A DNA stretch of 64,000 bases. It comes from Acetobacteraceae bacterium (GTDB lineage Bacteria; Pseudomonadota; Alphaproteobacteria; Acetobacterales; Acetobacteraceae). The translations under genes and the position numbers were made by a program. The notes beneath the pieces were generated by a model. The model was given only the letters and a program-made list of their open reading frames with translations, ran no database searches and was not told the origin of the DNA. Location: positions 1 through 64,000 of the forward strand of contig JANXMB010000087.1 in the NCBI GenBank assembly GCA_025354865.1. The letters run 5' to 3'. This document shows, piece after piece, positions 53,126 to 61,436 of this stretch (its first letter is position 1; every line of letters starts with the position of its first letter).

Positions 53126-54061
53126 TTACCAGTTGAGCGCGGTGCGCACCCGCGCGACCGTCGCCAATTGCGTCGGATGGTCGCCGCCGGCGAAACGGAT
53201 CGTCAGATGCGTCGCCCCGGCCGCAGCGTAGCGCGCCAGCCACTCCGCCAGCCCGGCTTCCGGCCCGGTATACGTCGCCTGCCGCTTGCGGGTCGCGGCG
53301 GCCGGCACGCCATAATAGTTTTCCAGGAAGGCGTTCATCCGATCGTCGGCGCGGCCGGCGTTTTCGTCGATGGCAACCGTCAGATACATCGCCCCGGTCA
53401 TGCGCTCCGGATCGCGCCCGGCCTCCCGCGCGGCTTGCCGGATATCGGCCCATTGGGTGGCAAACAATTCCGGTGTCGGAGCGATCGGAAACCACCCATC
53501 GAACGCCCGCCCCGCTCGGTCCAAGCTCGCTTTCAGATTGCCACCGATCCAAAGTGGCGGCCCGCCCGGCCGGTACGGCGTCGGCGCCAGTTCGGCTTGG
53601 TCCAACTGCCAGCGTCCGTCCCAATCCACCTTCTGGCCGGTCCAAAGCGCGCGGCAGAGGCGCAGCCCCTCCATCATCCGGCCCACCCGCTTGTCGAACG
53701 GCACGCCGGCTGCGGCGAATTCGGCGCGAATATTCGGCCGATCGGCGGCGATGCCGACACCGAGGATCAGCCGCCCCTCGGCGATTTGGTCCAATGTCGC
53801 CACCTGATGCGCCAGCAGCACGGGGTTGCGCAGCGCCGGCAGCAATACCGCCGTGCCGATCTCCACCCGAGGCACCCGGCCGGCAACCCCGGCCAGCAAG
53901 GTCAGCGGTTCGTGGCGCGGACGAGCAAGCAAGGAGTCGCCGACCCAGATCGAATCGAAACCCGTCGCCTCGGCCTGGGTGGCCAGTTCCAGCATCGGCC
54001 CGGTTTCCGGGCGTCCTGCGACGATCTGTTCGCGGGTGGGCAGGAGGTAGCCGAGCTTCAT
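53126..54061 (-). CDS. LLM-class flavin/F420-dependent oxidoreductase (operon copy 1)
   Basis: A 311-aa luciferase-like enzyme. MKLGYLLPTREQIVAG begins the barrel; FDSIWVGDSLLARPRHEPLTLLA, QIAEGRLILGVGIAADRPN and PPLWIGGNLKASLDRAGRAFDGW are characteristic. The ATG at 54061 overlaps the stop of the next LLM gene upstream (4 nt), so the pair is coupled and may form a heteromer or act in sequence. Confidence 0.84.
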   Translation of the reverse strand: MKLGYLLPTREQIVAGRPETGPMLELATQAEATGFDSIWVGDSLLARPRHEPLTLLAGVAGRVPRVEIGTAVLLPALRNPVLLAHQVATLDQIAEGRLILGVGIAADRPNIRAEFAAAGVPFDKRVGRMMEGLRLCRALWTGQKVDWDGRWQLDQAELAPTPYRPGGPPLWIGGNLKASLDRAGRAFDGWFPIAPTPELFATQWADIRQAAREAGRDPERMTGAMYLTVAIDENAGRADDRMNAFLENYYGVPAAATRKRQATYTGPEAGLAEWLARYAAAGATHLTIRFAGGDHPTQLATVARVRTALNW

Positions 54062-54912
54062 GCCTCCAGCGCCTTCTTTAGCGCCGACCAACGATCCAGG
54101 ACCGGCATTATTTCGTCTTCCTTGGCGGCCGGCAGGCTGAACACGATACGATCGACGCCGATATCGCGGCAGAAGCGCAATTGTTCCACATTGTCCGCGC
54201 CGCGGAAAATCGTGATCGGCAACGAAGCCGGATCGCGCCCGGCCACCTTGGCCATTTCGCGGAACTGGTCGATCAGCACGCCGACGCCGTCTTTTTCCAA
54301 CCGGTCGGCGCGGGGGATCCACCCGTCGCCGTACGCGATGGCGCGCCGGGCGGCATAGGGGAAGGCGCCGCCGACGATGATGGGAGGCCAGGGCTTCTGC
54401 ACCGGCTTGGGGCATTGTTCCATCTTGTCGAAATTCACGAATTCGCCGTGATATTCCGCTTCGTTATTGGTCCAGATGGCCTTCATCGCCTCGATCCGTT
54501 CCCGCGCCAGCTTGTGCCGGGTTTTGAACACCGTGCCGTGGTTTTCGATTTCGTCCTGGTTCCAGCCGTTGCCGACCCCAAACAGAAACCGCCCGTTGGA
54601 CAATTGGTCGATGGTCGAAACCACCTTCGCCGTCACGATCGGATCGCGCTGGGCCAGCAACGCGATGCCGGTGCCGATTTTCAGCGTGGTCGTCACGGCG
54701 GCGGCGGTATTCAGCGCCAGGAAGGGGTCGTAGATGTCGTAATACGGCCGGATCAGCGGCCCACCGACGCGATACGGCGTCGTCCGCGACGATGGAATAT
54801 GGGTGTGTTCCGGCACCCAGAGGGATTCGAAACCCCGCTGCTCCAGCTCCCGCGCCAAGGCGGCGGGTTGCATGGAGTAGGACGTGAAAAACATGACGGC
54901 GCCGATGTGCAT
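54058..54912 (-). CDS. LLM-class flavin/F420-dependent oxidoreductase (operon copy 2)
   Basis: A 284-aa luciferase-like enzyme. MHIGAVMFFTSYSM, FESLWVPEHTHIPSSR, LSNGRFLFGVGNGWNQDEIENHG (flavin-phosphate region; cited in part) and WPPIIVGGAFPYAARRAIAYGDGW place it in the TIGR03619-like group. Start 54912 follows the first barrel strand; longer frame not supported. Sandwiched between two other LLM genes on one transcript. Confidence 0.84.
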   Translation of the reverse strand: MHIGAVMFFTSYSMQPAALARELEQRGFESLWVPEHTHIPSSRTTPYRVGGPLIRPYYDIYDPFLALNTAAAVTTTLKIGTGIALLAQRDPIVTAKVVSTIDQLSNGRFLFGVGNGWNQDEIENHGTVFKTRHKLARERIEAMKAIWTNNEAEYHGEFVNFDKMEQCPKPVQKPWPPIIVGGAFPYAARRAIAYGDGWIPRADRLEKDGVGVLIDQFREMAKVAGRDPASLPITIFRGADNVEQLRFCRDIGVDRIVFSLPAAKEDEIMPVLDRWSALKKALEA

Positions 54913-54995
54913 GGTCCTGGACCCTCCCGCTTGAGGCCGGATTGTGCGCCGGGGCATGGGGGATGCGTCAAGGCACCGGCCTAACGCCGCCAGCT

Positions 54996-56009
54996 TTATC
55001 CCGCCGATCGCACGGCGGGGAAAACCTCCTCGGCGATCAGTTGCATCTGTTCCATCGCCAGACTGGCCGGCATGCCGACCCAGTGAATGCCCAGCATCAT
55101 GGTGTTGACGCCGAACAGGCGTTTCAGCACCAGGATTTGTTCGGTGACCTCGGCCGGCGATCCGAACAGGAAGCGGTCGTTCATCAAATCGGCGAAATCC
55201 AGGCTGAACGCGTCGCCGCTGGGCATGACCTTGTCCTGGCCCCATTCCTTGTACGCTTTGTATTTGGCTTCCAGCGACGGCCGCGCAAGCCGGATGGCTT
55301 CTTCCCGCGTGCGGGCCACAAAGACCTCCCGCATCATGGGCAGTTCGTCGGGGAAGGGTTTTCCGGCTTCGTCCAACGCCCGCTTGTAGACTTCCATTTG
55401 CTGCGAAATCGTTTCTATTTTATTGTGCGGATTGACAAACCACGTGTCGGCAACCCGAGCGGCGCGGCGGATACCGACATTGGCGTTGGCACCGATCCAG
55501 ACGGGGGGCATCGGTTTTTGCACCGGCATGGTGGTGCAATTGGCACGATCCAGCTTGAAGTAGCTGCCCTCCATGGTCACGAAATCTTCCGACCACAGGC
55601 GCTTCACCGCTTCCAGGCATTCTTCGAACCGCAGGCCGGATTGTTTCTGTGTCGTGTTGAAGGCGTTGAACTCCACCTCCCGATAGCCGATGCCGGCCCC
55701 GAAAATCAGCTTGCCGTCGCACATGACGTCGAGCGACGCGAGTTCCTCCGCCACATGCAGCGGGCTGTGCAACGGCAACAGCACCACCCCCGGCAGCAAA
55801 CGCAGCTTCGGCGCCAGCAACGCGACCTGACAGAGGAACGGGATCTGCTGGATATACTGGAACGGATACGAACTATAATGCGACCCCTTCCCCAACACAT
55901 CGAACCCCAGCCGCTCGGCCAGCACTGCCGCATCGAGATCTTCCTTGAGGCGTACGCGCATGTCGTCGCCCTGGGGGTACTGGCCGCGTATCATCAGGCC
56001 GAAGCGCAT
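54996..56009 (-). CDS. LLM-class flavin-dependent oxidoreductase (operon copy 3)
   Basis: A 337-aa luciferase-like enzyme. MRFGLMIRGQYPQGDD, LDVMCDGKLIFGAGIGYREVE and PPVWIGANANVGIRRAARVADTW are family features. ATG 56009 preferred over 56069 because AGGAGGA lies 5 nt upstream. First gene of the five-gene minus-strand operon; the 165-bp spacer upstream is shared with the divergent peptide-type solute-binding gene and must contain the operon promoter. Confidence 0.84.
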   Translation of the reverse strand: MRFGLMIRGQYPQGDDMRVRLKEDLDAAVLAERLGFDVLGKGSHYSSYPFQYIQQIPFLCQVALLAPKLRLLPGVVLLPLHSPLHVAEELASLDVMCDGKLIFGAGIGYREVEFNAFNTTQKQSGLRFEECLEAVKRLWSEDFVTMEGSYFKLDRANCTTMPVQKPMPPVWIGANANVGIRRAARVADTWFVNPHNKIETISQQMEVYKRALDEAGKPFPDELPMMREVFVARTREEAIRLARPSLEAKYKAYKEWGQDKVMPSGDAFSLDFADLMNDRFLFGSPAEVTEQILVLKRLFGVNTMMLGIHWVGMPASLAMEQMQLIAEEVFPAVRSAG

Positions 56010-56174
56010 GGGGTCCTCCTGGTTTTTGCCGAACGGCGGAGCATAGGCGGGTTGCGGCAGGGCGGCCAAGGATGGGCATCCGCCTGCCGCCCGTCAATTT
56101 TACGGCTGCAATCACCTTTGTCTTACGGGCCGAAATCGGGGTAGTTTCAGCGATAATAAACGGGAGGGTACACC

Positions 56175-57737
56175 ATGCGACGCCGCGACCTGCTGAAAGC
56201 CGCACCCGTGCTGATGGCGCCCGCCCTGGCCCGCGCCCAGGCTCGGCCTTTGCGCTACGTTCCGAATGCGGGTCTTTCCACGATCGACCCGATATGGACG
56301 ACCGCCCTGGTCGCCGGAATCCACGGATACATGGTGTTCGACACGCTCTACGGCCTGGACGACCAGGGACAATCGCACCCCCAAATGTGCGCCGGGCACG
56401 AGGTCTCGGCCGACGGGCTGACCTGGAATTTTGCCCTGCGCGACGGCCTGCAATTCCACGACGGCGAGAAAGTCCTGGCGAAGGACTGCGCGATGTCCAT
56501 CCGGCGCTGGGGCACCCGCGATTCGTTCGGCCAGCCGCTGATGGCTGCGATGAACGATATCGAAATCATCGACGACCGCCGCTTCCGCATCCGACTGAAG
56601 AAACCCTTCAACCAAATGCTCTACGGACTGGCCGCGCGCGGCTGCTTCATGATGCCGGAGCGGATGGCGAAAACCCCCGGCACCGAGCAGGTGAAAGAAG
56701 CCGTCGGTTCGGGACCGTTCCGGTTTTTGCCGGATGGCTGGGTGTCGGGTGTCAGCGCCGCTTACGCCCGTTTCGACGGTTACGTGCCTCGCCAGGAACC
56801 GCCCCGCTTCCTGGCCGGGGGCAAGGCGGCCCATATCGAGCGCGTCGAATGGGTGGTGCAGCCGGATTCGGCAACCGCCGCAGCGGCCCTGCAAAAGGGG
56901 GAGGTCGATTGGCTCGAAGTGCCGTTGATCGACCTCTGCCCGATGCTGCGCCGGACGCCAGGGGTGCGGGTCGCGGTGAACGATCCGTTTGGGTGGCCGC
57001 TGGTCCTCGCGCTCAATCACCTACAACCGCCTTTCAACAATCCCAAGCTGCGGCGGGCGCTGCTGCCGGCGATCGACCAGCAGACGTTTCTGGCCTCGGC
57101 GACCGGGGACCAACCCGAACTCGGCCGCGCGCCGAGCGGCTATTTTATCGAGGGCCAGCCGATGGCGAGCGACGCCGGCATGCAGGTCCTGTCCGGCCCG
57201 CGCGATGAGGCATTGGCAAAGCGATTGATCGCGGAATCCGGTTATGCCGGAGAAAAACTCGTGATGTTGGCTGCAACCGATCGGCCGGTTTACAGCCAGA
57301 TGATGCAGGTCGCCCGCGATTTGTTCGTGCGCCTCGGTCTGAATGTGGATTTTCGGCAGATGGACTGGGGGTCGGTGGTGGCTCGGCGCACCAGCCGCGA
57401 GCCAGTGGCGCAAGGCGGATGGAGTTGTTTCATCACCCAGATCGAGGGCGTGGCGGCCTGCACCCCCGGCGGCAACTTCGCGCTACGCGGCAATGGCGCC
57501 AAAGCCTGGTACGGCTGGCCGGACGATCCGGAGTTGGAACGTTTGCGCACCGCCTGGTTCGACGCCCCCGACCTGCCGGCACAAAAAGCACTCGCCGCCC
57601 AGGTCCAAGCCCGAGCGCTAGACACTTTGCCCTGCATTCCGCTCGGACAGATGTTCCAGCCGACGGCGTATCGGTCCGATCTGACCGATATCGTGCGGGC
57701 CGCGTATCCGCTGTTCTGGGGGGTACGCCGCGCGTAG
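56175..57737 (+). CDS. Orphan ABC transporter solute-binding protein, family 5 (Tat-exported)
   Basis: A 520-aa oligopeptide/nickel-type solute-binding protein. Tat signal MRRRDLLKAAPVLMAPALARA. SBP_bac_5 features: YMVFDTLYGLDDQGQSHPQM, the GLTWNFALRDGLQFHDGEKV segment, GSGPFRF and NNPKLRRALLPAIDQQTF. GGGAGGG precedes the ATG. No permeases nearby. Its divergent partner is the three-LLM operon, suggesting capture of a substrate degraded by those enzymes. Confidence 0.87.
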   Translation: MRRRDLLKAAPVLMAPALARAQARPLRYVPNAGLSTIDPIWTTALVAGIHGYMVFDTLYGLDDQGQSHPQMCAGHEVSADGLTWNFALRDGLQFHDGEKVLAKDCAMSIRRWGTRDSFGQPLMAAMNDIEIIDDRRFRIRLKKPFNQMLYGLAARGCFMMPERMAKTPGTEQVKEAVGSGPFRFLPDGWVSGVSAAYARFDGYVPRQEPPRFLAGGKAAHIERVEWVVQPDSATAAAALQKGEVDWLEVPLIDLCPMLRRTPGVRVAVNDPFGWPLVLALNHLQPPFNNPKLRRALLPAIDQQTFLASATGDQPELGRAPSGYFIEGQPMASDAGMQVLSGPRDEALAKRLIAESGYAGEKLVMLAATDRPVYSQMMQVARDLFVRLGLNVDFRQMDWGSVVARRTSREPVAQGGWSCFITQIEGVAACTPGGNFALRGNGAKAWYGWPDDPELERLRTAWFDAPDLPAQKALAAQVQARALDTLPCIPLGQMFQPTAYRSDLTDIVRAAYPLFWGVRRA

Positions 57738-57796
57738 CGGCGGTGGCGGGGTGCGCAGAAGAAGGCGCGGTCGGTTCGGTGCTTGCGAGGCCGGCA

Positions 57797-59560
57797 TCAG
57801 ACCAGAAGTCCCGGGTTCCGCACGTAGTTTTCCTTGATCGCGTCGGCGGCCCAGCAGGCCAGCATGCCGATCGTTTCGGTTGGGCCGTTCGCCGGGTTCT
57901 GCGGGAAGGCGCTGCCGCCGACCACGAACAGGTTCGGCACATCCCAGGACTGCAAGTATTTGTTCACCGCGCTGGTCGATGGATCGCTGCCCATGACGGC
58001 GCCGCCGACGTTGTGGGTGCTCTGGTAGCCGGTGATCCCGAAATGGGTGCCCTTGTTCTTGCCGCCGATCCCCGAACCCTTCAGCGCCCGACCGATCTCG
58101 GTGGCGCGTTCGTTCATGTATTGCATCATCCGCAGTTCGTTTTCGTGCCAATCGAAGGTCATGCGCAGCAGCGGCTGTCCGAACGCGTCCTTGTAGGTGG
58201 GATCGAGATCGAGATAGTTCTGTTTGAAACTCATGCACGACGCATGCAGGCTGATGGCCAAAGTGCGGCGGAAATTCTGCGACACGGCTTTCTTCCATTC
58301 GCTGCCCCAGCGTGGCGTGCCGTGCGGTACCGGCTTGCCTCGGATAGGGGCCGACCCGCGTGCCGCGACGTCGAAATAGGCACCGCCGATGAAGCCGAGG
58401 GGGCCGCGATCGATGACGTCGCCGTTGAACTCGTCGATCGAGGTGTTGACCATGCCGCCGCCGATGAACGGGTTGAATTCCCGATCGTCGAAGAAGACCT
58501 CGACCGAACCGCCTTGCTGGTAGGCGTAGTTGCGGCCGATGGTGCCTTTGCCGGTGCGGGCATCGTATGGGGTGCCGATGCCCGACAGCAGCATCAGCCG
58601 CACATTGTTGAAACAATACGCCCCGAGAACGACGATGCTGGCCGGCTGTTCGACTTCGTTGCCACGGGCATCGATATAGGTGACGCCGGTGGCCTGCTTG
58701 CCGGTGTTATCGGTGTTGATTCGCAGCACGTTGCACAATGGCCGCAACTCGAAGGTTTTTTGCCGCATCAGGGCGGGGAACACGGCGGTCAGCGGGTTGG
58801 CTTTGGCGCCTTGCGCGCAAACATGGCTGGAGCAAAAACCGCCGCTGGCGCATTGCAGCATCTGCACCCGATACAGGTTGCGGTAGTCCTGCGTCATCGC
58901 CGCCGAGGGGCCTTGGAACGGCACGTAGCCGAGGGACCGGGCGGCGTCGGCGAACAGCTTGCCTTGGTAGGTGCGCCGGGTCGCCGGATTGGGGTATTCC
59001 TGGGATCGGGCGCCTTCGTAGGGATTGCCGCCTTCCTGGATTTCGCCGTTCAGGTTGCCGGCCTTGCCGCCGACACCGAAAATAGCCTCGAACTGATCGT
59101 AGTACGGTTCGATCTCGTCATAAGAAATTCCCCAATCCTGCAAGTTGCAATCTTCGGGGATGAAGGATTTGCCGTAGCGTTGTTCGATCTGGGAGCGTAT
59201 TTCCAGATCGTGCGGCAGAAAGCGGCGCGCATTGGCGCCCCAGTGGGTGGATGTGCCGCCGACCATCTCGCCAGGTTTGAACGCGCCCATTTCGCGCATC
59301 GGCAGCGCGGTTTGACCATTATTGTTCCGAAATGTTAACGTATCGCGCGACAAATTCTGAAAAATATCGCTGTGCTTGTCGAATTTCAATTCGTCGAACA
59401 CGTTGGGTTTGTGGAAATCGGTATCGATATCGAACGATTTCCCGCGCTCCAGGCACACCACGCTCATGCCGGCGCTGGCCAGTTCCATCGACATGATCGA
59501 TCCGACCACGCCGCTACCGACGACCACGACATCGACGGGTTTCAGTTTCGTGTTCGCCAT
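57797..59560 (-). CDS. GMC oxidoreductase, gluconate 2-dehydrogenase large-subunit type
   Basis: A 587-aa FAD dehydrogenase. N-terminal VVVVGSGVVGSIMSMELA and GLU-arm CLERG bind FAD; GEMVGGTSTHWGANARRF is the GMC signature; C-terminal GTHFGITGYQSTHNVGGAVMG and NGPTETIGMLACWAADAI carry the catalytic His/Asn region. Paired 1 nt downstream of the subunit-3 gene, as in gluconate/fructose/glucose dehydrogenase complexes. No cytochrome c subunit is adjacent, so the electron acceptor is unknown. Not closely related to the tandem GMC pair at 9-12.6 kb. Confidence 0.88.
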   Translation of the reverse strand: MANTKLKPVDVVVVGSGVVGSIMSMELASAGMSVVCLERGKSFDIDTDFHKPNVFDELKFDKHSDIFQNLSRDTLTFRNNNGQTALPMREMGAFKPGEMVGGTSTHWGANARRFLPHDLEIRSQIEQRYGKSFIPEDCNLQDWGISYDEIEPYYDQFEAIFGVGGKAGNLNGEIQEGGNPYEGARSQEYPNPATRRTYQGKLFADAARSLGYVPFQGPSAAMTQDYRNLYRVQMLQCASGGFCSSHVCAQGAKANPLTAVFPALMRQKTFELRPLCNVLRINTDNTGKQATGVTYIDARGNEVEQPASIVVLGAYCFNNVRLMLLSGIGTPYDARTGKGTIGRNYAYQQGGSVEVFFDDREFNPFIGGGMVNTSIDEFNGDVIDRGPLGFIGGAYFDVAARGSAPIRGKPVPHGTPRWGSEWKKAVSQNFRRTLAISLHASCMSFKQNYLDLDPTYKDAFGQPLLRMTFDWHENELRMMQYMNERATEIGRALKGSGIGGKNKGTHFGITGYQSTHNVGGAVMGSDPSTSAVNKYLQSWDVPNLFVVGGSAFPQNPANGPTETIGMLACWAADAIKENYVRNPGLLV

Positions 59561-59561
59561 A

Positions 59562-60221
59562 TCAACGATCCCTGTTGGGCTTAATCGTCGTGTGCTTCGG
59601 GAAGCCTTCGGCATCCACGGGCACGCGGCCGGTCTGCACGTCCAGCACGCTGACCGGTTCGGCGTGGTAGGGCTCGCTGCTATCGAGCAGATGGCGATAG
59701 GCACTGGATGGCAGCCCAGGAAAGCCCAACAGCCTCCAGCCGACCTTGTCGCGGTTGCCGCCATAAAGGGGGTCGGCGAAGTAGCTTTCCTCGGTATTGC
59801 GCCAGAGCATGTCGAAGAAGAACTTCGACGACAGGGAAGGCAGGGCGATGCGGTCTTGCTCCAATTCCTGGAGCATTTGGGTTTGGGCGTCCGGCGTCAG
59901 TTGCGCGAAGGGGCGACCGAGCGCGGCTTTGCAGTGCAGGTCGATTTCGCGGATGGCGATGCGGTAGACTTCCTGCGGGGTAAAGCGCGATTGGTAGCCT
60001 TGCTGCGGGGTGCCGTTCAGCCAGGGGCCGCTGCGATATTGCCGGCCGTGTACGCCCCAGGTGCCGGCCAATTGGCGATCGATATAGACGACCGCGCCGG
60101 AATCGCGGGCGCCGACGCCGAGGTCGTCGGTGGGGATCAATCGTTCGACGGCGGCTTCCAGAAAGCGAACCTCGGGTTCTTGCAGATAGACGTACGAAGA
60201 CCCGGTCGGGGTATCGCTCAT
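59562..60221 (-). CDS. Gluconate 2-dehydrogenase subunit 3 family protein
   Basis: A 219-aa small (gamma) subunit. LQEPEVRFLEAAVERLIPTDD and GARDSGAVVYIDRQLAG are signature segments, followed by QEVYRIAIREIDLHCKAALG and FFDMLWRNTEESYFADPLYGG. In known complexes it carries a Tat signal and exports the flavoprotein. Here the N-terminus (MSDTPTGSSYVYLQ) shows no Tat motif, so the complex may stay cytoplasmic. Confidence 0.87.
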   Translation of the reverse strand: MSDTPTGSSYVYLQEPEVRFLEAAVERLIPTDDLGVGARDSGAVVYIDRQLAGTWGVHGRQYRSGPWLNGTPQQGYQSRFTPQEVYRIAIREIDLHCKAALGRPFAQLTPDAQTQMLQELEQDRIALPSLSSKFFFDMLWRNTEESYFADPLYGGNRDKVGWRLLGFPGLPSSAYRHLLDSSEPYHAEPVSVLDVQTGRVPVDAEGFPKHTTIKPNRDR

Positions 60222-60301
60222 GGCGCTCTCCTTGATGCCGGGTGGCAGGGTGTTAACCCGTTCGGTCGTTGTCAAGTTAGCCGGGCGCAGCGGCGATCGG
60301 G

Positions 60302-60502
60302 CTAAATCTGCCGCGCGAGCTTCCGAGCCAGGAGCCAGCCGGGAATAGCGCCGGCCGGTCCGGCGGGCAGCAGCAGCAGCCAACCGACATTGGCGCCGCC
60401 GACGATCAGGTTCATCCCGATCCCCAGCATCATGCCGCCAATGAGGCAGCCGGTGACGCCGGCCGAGACGCCCAGCCATATAATGTTGCTACGTTCGATC
60501 AT
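60302..60502 (-). CDS. Small hydrophobic membrane protein
   Basis: A 66-aa protein with two likely membrane helices: NIIWLGVSAGVTGCLIGGMM and LIVGGANVGWLLLLPAGPAG, then a basic tail WLLARKLARQI. No family recognised. 80 bp upstream of the dehydrogenase subunit-3 gene and divergent from rpsD (180 bp). Confidence 0.55.
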   Translation of the reverse strand: MIERSNIIWLGVSAGVTGCLIGGMMLGIGMNLIVGGANVGWLLLLPAGPAGAIPGWLLARKLARQI

Positions 60503-60682
60503 GCCCCGGTGCCTAGGCCTGCGGGATTGGTTTGACAAGCCGGGACCCCGCCCGTATATGCCCCGCCCACTGCCGGGAACGTGGACAGGCTTTCGGGGCC
60601 TGCGCCCGTCTTTCGTCGTTTGCGAAAGGCCTACCGGTGCAACAAGGCCATACGGCCATATCAAAGAAGGGCACCGCGCACC

Positions 60683-61297
60683 ATGACGAAGCGCGCCGAA
60701 AGCAAGTACAAGATCAACCGCCGCCTGGGGGCCAACCTCTGGGGTCGGCCGAAGTCCCCCGTCAACAAGCGCGATTACGGTCCCGGCCAGCACGGCCAGC
60801 GCCGCAAGAAGCCGACCGATTTCGGCACCCAGTTGATGGCGAAGCAGAAGCTTAAGGGCTACTACGGCAACATCGGCGAAAAGCAGTTCTATAAGTACTA
60901 CGAAGAAGCGGTCCGCCGTAAGGGCGACACCTCGGAAAACCTGATCGAATTGCTGGAACGCCGGTTGGACGCGGTCGTCTACCGCATGAAATTCGCCGTC
61001 ACCCCCTTCGCCTCCCGCCAGTTCGTGAACCACGGGCATGTGACGGTGAACGGCAAGCGGGTGAACATCCCGTCCTACCAGGTGCGCGACAACGACATTA
61101 TCGAGGTCAAGGAACGCTCCAAGCAGCTCGCGGTGGTGCTGGACTCCACCCAGAACACCGAACGCGATGTGCCCGAGTATATCGAGGTCGATCACCGCGC
61201 CATGAAGGGCCGGTTTGCCCGCGCCCCGAAGCTGTCCGATGTGCCGTATCCGGTGCAGATGGAACCGAATCTGGTGGTCGAGTTCTACTCGCGCTAA
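60683..61297 (+). CDS. rpsD: 30S ribosomal protein S4
   Basis: A 204-aa S4. [40 protein letters not shown] and the S4 RNA-binding domain [17 protein letters not shown]...[19 protein letters not shown] are unmistakable. Primary 16S rRNA binder and often autoregulated; here it is monocistronic, followed by an intrinsic terminator. Confidence 0.97.
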   Translation: MTKRAESKYKINRRLGANLWGRPKSPVNKRDYGPGQHGQRRKKPTDFGTQLMAKQKLKGYYGNIGEKQFYKYYEEAVRRKGDTSENLIELLERRLDAVVYRMKFAVTPFASRQFVNHGHVTVNGKRVNIPSYQVRDNDIIEVKERSKQLAVVLDSTQNTERDVPEYIEVDHRAMKGRFARAPKLSDVPYPVQMEPNLVVEFYSR

Positions 61298-61322
61298 CCG
61301 ATCGCCGCCGCTCCGAACGTCG

Positions 61323-61354
61323 ATGGCCGGGCTTGTCCCGGCCATTTGCGTTTT
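61323..61354 (+). terminator. Intrinsic terminator after rpsD
   Basis: Perfect 9-bp stem ATGGCCGGG / CCCGGCCAT (61323-61331 / 61337-61345) with a 5-nt loop, followed by TTGCGTTTT. Confidence 0.78.
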
Positions 61355-61436
61355 GGGCGCCCGGCGGCCCCTGTTGCCACCCCGGAAGCAATACGGCACC
61401 CTGGTACAAACAACAGTACTCGGGGGAGGTATCGCC

